DNA of 64,000 nucleotides from contig JAUKUA010000001.1 in assembly GCA_030549175.1 (NCBI GenBank), positions 2,604,001-2,668,000 on the forward strand, given 5' to 3'. Under the pieces are notes generated by a model, which was not told where the DNA came from, made no database searches, and worked only from the letters and a program-made list of their open reading frames with translations. This DNA is from Lasiosphaeris hirsuta (taxonomy: Eukaryota; Ascomycota; Sordariomycetes; Sordariales; Lasiosphaeriaceae). A program made the translations under genes and the position numbers. Below, one piece after another: positions 60,182-64,000 of this stretch (its first letter is position 1; every line of letters starts with the position of its first letter).

Positions 60182-60530
60182 GGGCGGAGCTATCCAGTTC
60201 GTGCGAGAAAGGGGCATTGGGCCCCCGCGTGGTCTTGCGTGGCCGTCAATCATAAACGGGGTTGCATGGGTGGTTGGCCGAGAGCATCATGGGTGGGGTT
60301 GGGAGAGTTGAATAGCAGCGCGGGTCGCCGTGTATTCCACGCTAGGGGCTACCTAATAATAAGAGGCGACTTTCAACACAAGCAGGGAGCATGAGGTACG
60401 TTGTGGCCGAAGCGCTAGAGGTACCAGCACAAGATGTCAAACTAAGTTTGAAATAGTACCAAGCCCCTAGGGCTGGGCTAAATCGTGTATGTCACCTACA
60501 AATGGACCCAGCAAGGTGGCTATCAATTCC
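60182..60530. other. intergenic region
   Basis: 3' flanks of the YEK ORF (+) and the DUF1996 gene (-). A tRNA A-box-like 17-mer is at 60402-60418, similar to one at 51762. No gene supported. Confidence 0.5.
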
Positions 60531-61894
60531 CTACCTGTATGTGACTGGCGCATTTCCCGGAAGTGTCGCGAGCCCTATCAAGACTGCATTAGAAAGGAAG
60601 TCACTCTGAAGAAAGGCGGACATGAACTTGCATTCACCGCCTCTGCCCACAATCTCATCCGGCACCTGTGTTTTTTTGACACAGTTCGCAGCGTCCTTGG
60701 ATGACTGCGATTTCAGCGCGCTACATATGTCATTAACGCAGTCGTTTCCTAACGTCGCGTCCATGCCACGTTGCAGAGCATCGCCTTTCCAGCCGAATAT
60801 GTAGTCGCCATGCTGACCGAAGCCAGTGCTAAAGCCGAGATAAGTATTCATAAGCATGGATCAGATCATATATCTGAGACTTACGCATCACCGAAGCTAT
60901 ACACGAACGGCTGCTTCCCGCCCTCAAAATACTTGGGGTCATTGAACGACGAGGTGTCCCAGTGGACTTCGTACATGAGCTGCGGAACTCGGACAGGGTG
61001 CGAGCTGGGGCACGAGGAACCGGCGAGGGTGCCGCTGCTGGGCGAGTAAGCCATGTGACTCCTGTGGTCGGGGCTGTCGAGGTTCTTCCCATCCCAGCAC
61101 GACGGAAAGATGACGGAAGCTCGGATGCCTTCGGGGCAGATTCTCGGCGGAAATTCCCCCGTGTCGATCGAGTCGCAGGGCGCAGTTTGGACAGCAATTC
61201 CGGCTCCGTTACATCGGTGGCAGATGCCGGCGAGCGTCCCGTTCTTGCTGCGGAAATCGGGGTTGCCGGTGATCATACGGAATCCCTAGTACCCGGCCGT
61301 GTCAAATTGGGGAGCAGATAAATGACTCGGGGAGATACAAGGCGACGTACCGGCTTGAAGGCGGTTGTCTTCTGGTCGGTGCTTCGGAACGGCGTCATGT
61401 AGTATATCGTCAATCCCCCACCCTTGGGCTGAGGCTCATCATCAATACCAACAAAATTTGTCGCTTGCGGAACCAGTTTATAAGTGCCGTTCTCCGGAGA
61501 CTTGAAGTACAAGCTCGCTGTCCAGTAGTTTGAAAAATCTTCGCCATAGGTGCACGCTGTACCGCGTTAGTTGACTGTAGAAGCGAAAGTTGGCGCAAGT
61601 CTTACATGTGCAGGTAGACTCGGCAGCCGGGTCCATACGGTTTGGATCCATCTGGGCAACGTTAGTGAGCTTATTGGGGGTGAGACGGTCCTTGCTTACT
61701 GTGACGTTGAACGAGTTCCCTCCGACTATTTGGTGGGTATGCGGGGAGGGATTTACGCCGGGGTTGACTAGGGGGTCGGTACGCTCGATGACGAGCTGAG
61801 AGCAGGAAAATCGCAGTAACCTGCCTACGTTGATATTTTGAGCGGCAGCATCCTGCGCAAGCATTGCCACGGCGGTGAGGTGCTTCCAGAACAT
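60531..61894 (-). CDS. secreted DUF1996-domain protein
   Basis: Model (minus strand): 61894-61606, 61556-61351, 61285-60885, 60828-60531; 397 residues, introns 49, 65 and 56 nt. An N-terminal signal-like stretch ([19 protein letters not shown]) precedes hallmarks of the family: [39 protein letters not shown] (formed across intron 1), [30 protein letters not shown], and [15 protein letters not shown] near the C-terminus. Function of DUF1996 is not established; proteins are secreted or wall-linked, Cys-rich, and often tied to biomass or stress. The last 30 residues after DEIVGRGGE look less conserved, so a further 3' intron is possible. Confidence 0.9.
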
Positions 61895-62799
61895 GTTAGC
61901 GGCGGTTTGCAAGGCCTCTATAGTTGGACTTTGAGATTCTCCATACAACAACTTATTTATCACCAGTCAACAAAACTGGAATTCATGGCCAAACCGACAG
62001 TATATAATCTACCGGCCCTTCGGTAATCATCAGTCACCCCGGCCTGGCAAAATGCGAACCCCCCTCAATACCAAGACTCGACAGTCCAAGAAAAGGACCA
62101 ATCGGGAAGAAAGACCACTCATCCGCGATAACAGACTAAATAGTACTCCGACACCTACTATGCGCCCGAGATACGGGATACGACATATTTTCCGGAATGG
62201 AGCGAGGATTGATTGCGTCTTGTACATGTACCCGACACCAATAGATCCAAGGCGCACGTATTGCGTTAGGTATGCTTGGTAAGGCGGCGCCAACAGGTTT
62301 AGAAGTTAGTAAGCTGTCCAAGCCCGAGAGAGGTGGTATCCCAATGATTCAAAAACTTATGAAAGGCGAAAGGGATTTAGAGTGCAAAGGCCATTGTTTT
62401 CTGATTACTGCCATTGGTAGGCCTGTGGTGCCGAGGGAATCGCTAAATTCGGCAGATCGGCATACCGATCACGGTGGATGTTCTGGTCCACCTTGATATC
62501 GAGTCGTCTCATATTGCGAACCTTGATGTGGTGCTAAGATTCTGGGTTGGAAGGTCTGCGTGTTTCGGTGTATTCGGTGTGTGCAGGGCTCGGTCCGGCG
62601 CGTAGATGGCAGCCAAGGTACCAAGCCTGTTTACGATCATTCAATTCCATATTCGCAGACGACAGGCCGTAAGTCATCAAACGTGAATCTATTAAGCATC
62701 CATAGGCACCCACTGCAGCTACCGAGATCGCACTCCCTGTCTATTCATAGCAGGTCGCTAGCAATATGCATCCCTACACAACCTCTTCCCCACAGATAT
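61895..62799. other. intergenic region
   Basis: Upstream of the DUF1996 gene and 3' flank of zuotin. No coding sequence supported; ccaaggtaccaag lies near 62614-62626. Confidence 0.55.
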
Positions 62800-64000
62800 C
62801 TAAGAAGAGAAAGCCTTGATCTCACTCTCCTTAACCTTGCCGGTGGCAACAAGACGTTTGAACTCCTCGGTCCAAACGCTCTTGATATCGTCAGCCAACT
62901 TGAGCCCGTTGAGCTTGGCAGCCAGAGCGGCAAGCTCATCGGGGTCAGCCTTGCCCTGCACCAGCTCAACGTCGCCGAGGACGGCGTCAATGGTGGCAGG
63001 TGCCGCGTCTCCGGAGACAAAGTAGTTGGCATCCTTGACGGAGCCACGGAGAACACGCTTGTTCTTCTTGACCGCGTTCTTGGCCGCCTCCTTGGCCTTC
63101 TTGCCGGCCTCGCGGTCGAGCTTGGCCTTCTCCTCTGCCTCTTTGGCCGCCTTCTCCTCGGCTTCCTTCTTGGCCGCAGCATCCTCGGCAGCCTTCTTCT
63201 CGGCAGCCTCCTTCTCTAGGCGCTTCTTGTTCTTGGCCGCGTTGGCTTCCTGTCTGAAGCGCTTGATGCGCTCGTCACCAGCGGAGCAGTCGTCCAACAG
63301 CTTGCGAAGGCGGGCGTTGTCCTCGGCCTTCTTCTTCTTGCGCGCGTTGGCATTCTTGCGTTCCACGTGGCGCTTCTGGTCGCGGTTCTCGTTGTCATCG
63401 GGCACGTCTTCGTCGAGGTACTCGAATGTCCGCCAGCTGTCAAAGTTGTACCAGAAGTTGTAGAAGTTCTCGACGTCCTCCTTGGATGACTTGTCGTCGC
63501 CGAGCTGGGGAACCGGGTGGTTCTTGCTGAAACGGCCCTCGGCCTTGAAGACGCTGCCCCAAAGCTTGTAGAAGTTGCCCTTCTGCAGCTGCTTCTTGGT
63601 GGGCGGCTCGACATCAGCCTCCTCGTCCACGGAATCGAACTGGCGGCGCTTGACGGGGTCGAGCAGGACCTCGGTGGCCTTCTGGATGCACTTGAAGAAG
63701 TTGTCGTCGTCGGAGCGGCCGGCGGCAGCCTTCTTGTCGGGGTGATGCTTGAGAACCTTCTTGCGGTGGGCGCGCTTGATCTGGTCCTCGGTGGCCTTGT
63801 AGCGGTACTTGGAGATGCCGAGCACCTTGTAGTGGTCTTGGTTCTGGATGCGGGTGTTAGCGCACAGCTGGCAGATGCAATTCAGGGGTGGGCTCGACGA
63901 ACCTTCCAGTCCTTGGCATCGCGCTGCAGCATCATAGGGTCTTCGGGCTCGCTGATCTCTCCCTCATCAACGTCCTCGACATTCTTGGCGCGCTCCTGGG
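62800..64000 (-). CDS. zuo1: zuotin (ribosome-associated J-protein), 5' end outside window
   Basis: Partial: exon 63843-62800 and part of an upstream exon 64000-63903, joined across a 59-nt intron (GTTCGT donor, gctaac branch, ccag acceptor) in phase 0 to read DWK|NQDHYKVLG. J-domain with HPD in KVLKHHPDKK, then the zuotin homology region (NFYKLWGSVFKAEGRF, FYNFWYNFDSWRTFEYLDED), a long Lys/Ala/Glu charged helix (KNKKRLEKEAAEKKAAEDAA region) that binds rRNA, and the C-terminal helical bundle ending IKAFSS. Role: with Ssz1 forms the ribosome-associated complex that activates Ssb Hsp70 on nascent chains. The true start lies beyond base 64000. Confidence 0.96.

Overview
This is a 64 kb stretch of a filamentous ascomycete chromosome, most likely a Sordariomycete. 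Genes are broken by short GT-AG introns (mostly 49-110 nt) with CTAAC/CTGAC-type branch sites. Coding regions are GC-rich at third positions. Several families are fungal: homoisocitrate dehydrogenase of the alpha-aminoadipate lysine route, a yapsin-like GPI protease, an Adp1-type ABC half-transporter, a DUF1996 protein, fungal F-box proteins and a DHA2 drug antiporter. I rebuilt exon structures by hand from splice signals and reading-frame continuity; total coding lengths divide by three in every joined model.

Layout. 1-4.8 kb holds no convincing gene. 4.8-8.5 kb is a SNF2-family ATPase with one GC-AG intron. 8.5-11.4 kb is again gene-poor. 11.4-15.9 kb carries an F-box/leucine-rich-repeat-like protein whose 5' end is uncertain. 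16.6-17.5 kb is the mitochondrial J-protein Jac1; 18.2-20.2 kb an amidase; 20.7-21.5 kb Yae1; 22.3-23.8 kb an unknown conserved-looking protein; 24.8-25.3 kb mitoribosomal uS8m; 25.9-28.0 kb a disordered protein; 29.7-30.8 kb homoisocitrate dehydrogenase; 31.8-34.4 kb mitochondrial EF-G1; 35.1-36.7 kb a yapsin-like protease; 38.3-39.6 kb a PLP aminotransferase; 40.8-44.2 kb an Adp1-like ABC transporter; 44.7-45.7 kb a mitoribosomal mS26/Pet123-like protein; 46.2-48.7 kb the ribosome-assembly GTPase NOG2; 49.2-50.1 kb an F-box protein; 50.9-53.1 kb two decayed genes; 54.7-56.1 kb a secreted tyrosinase; 57.1-58.8 kb a DHA2 MFS transporter; 59.9-60.2 kb a small YEK-repeat ORF; 60.5-61.9 kb a DUF1996 secreted protein; 62.8-64.0 kb zuotin, running off the window.

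Functional themes. Much of the block is housekeeping for protein synthesis and iron-sulfur biology: mEF-G1, uS8m, mS26-like, NOG2, zuotin, Jac1 and Yae1. The accessory part (50-62 kb) contains pseudogenes, tyrosinase, an efflux pump and a secreted DUF1996 protein. I see no secondary-metabolite core enzyme, CRISPR array, rRNA, intact transposon or confident tRNA.

I did not find a clearly new multi-gene system. The items most worth a second look are the pair of nonsense-broken genes at 50.9-53.1 kb, the C-terminal LDW tail of Yae1, the 418-nt intron of NOG2, the dispersed AGGTACCT-type palindromes, and the unsettled 5' ends of the F-box/LRR and mS26-like genes.
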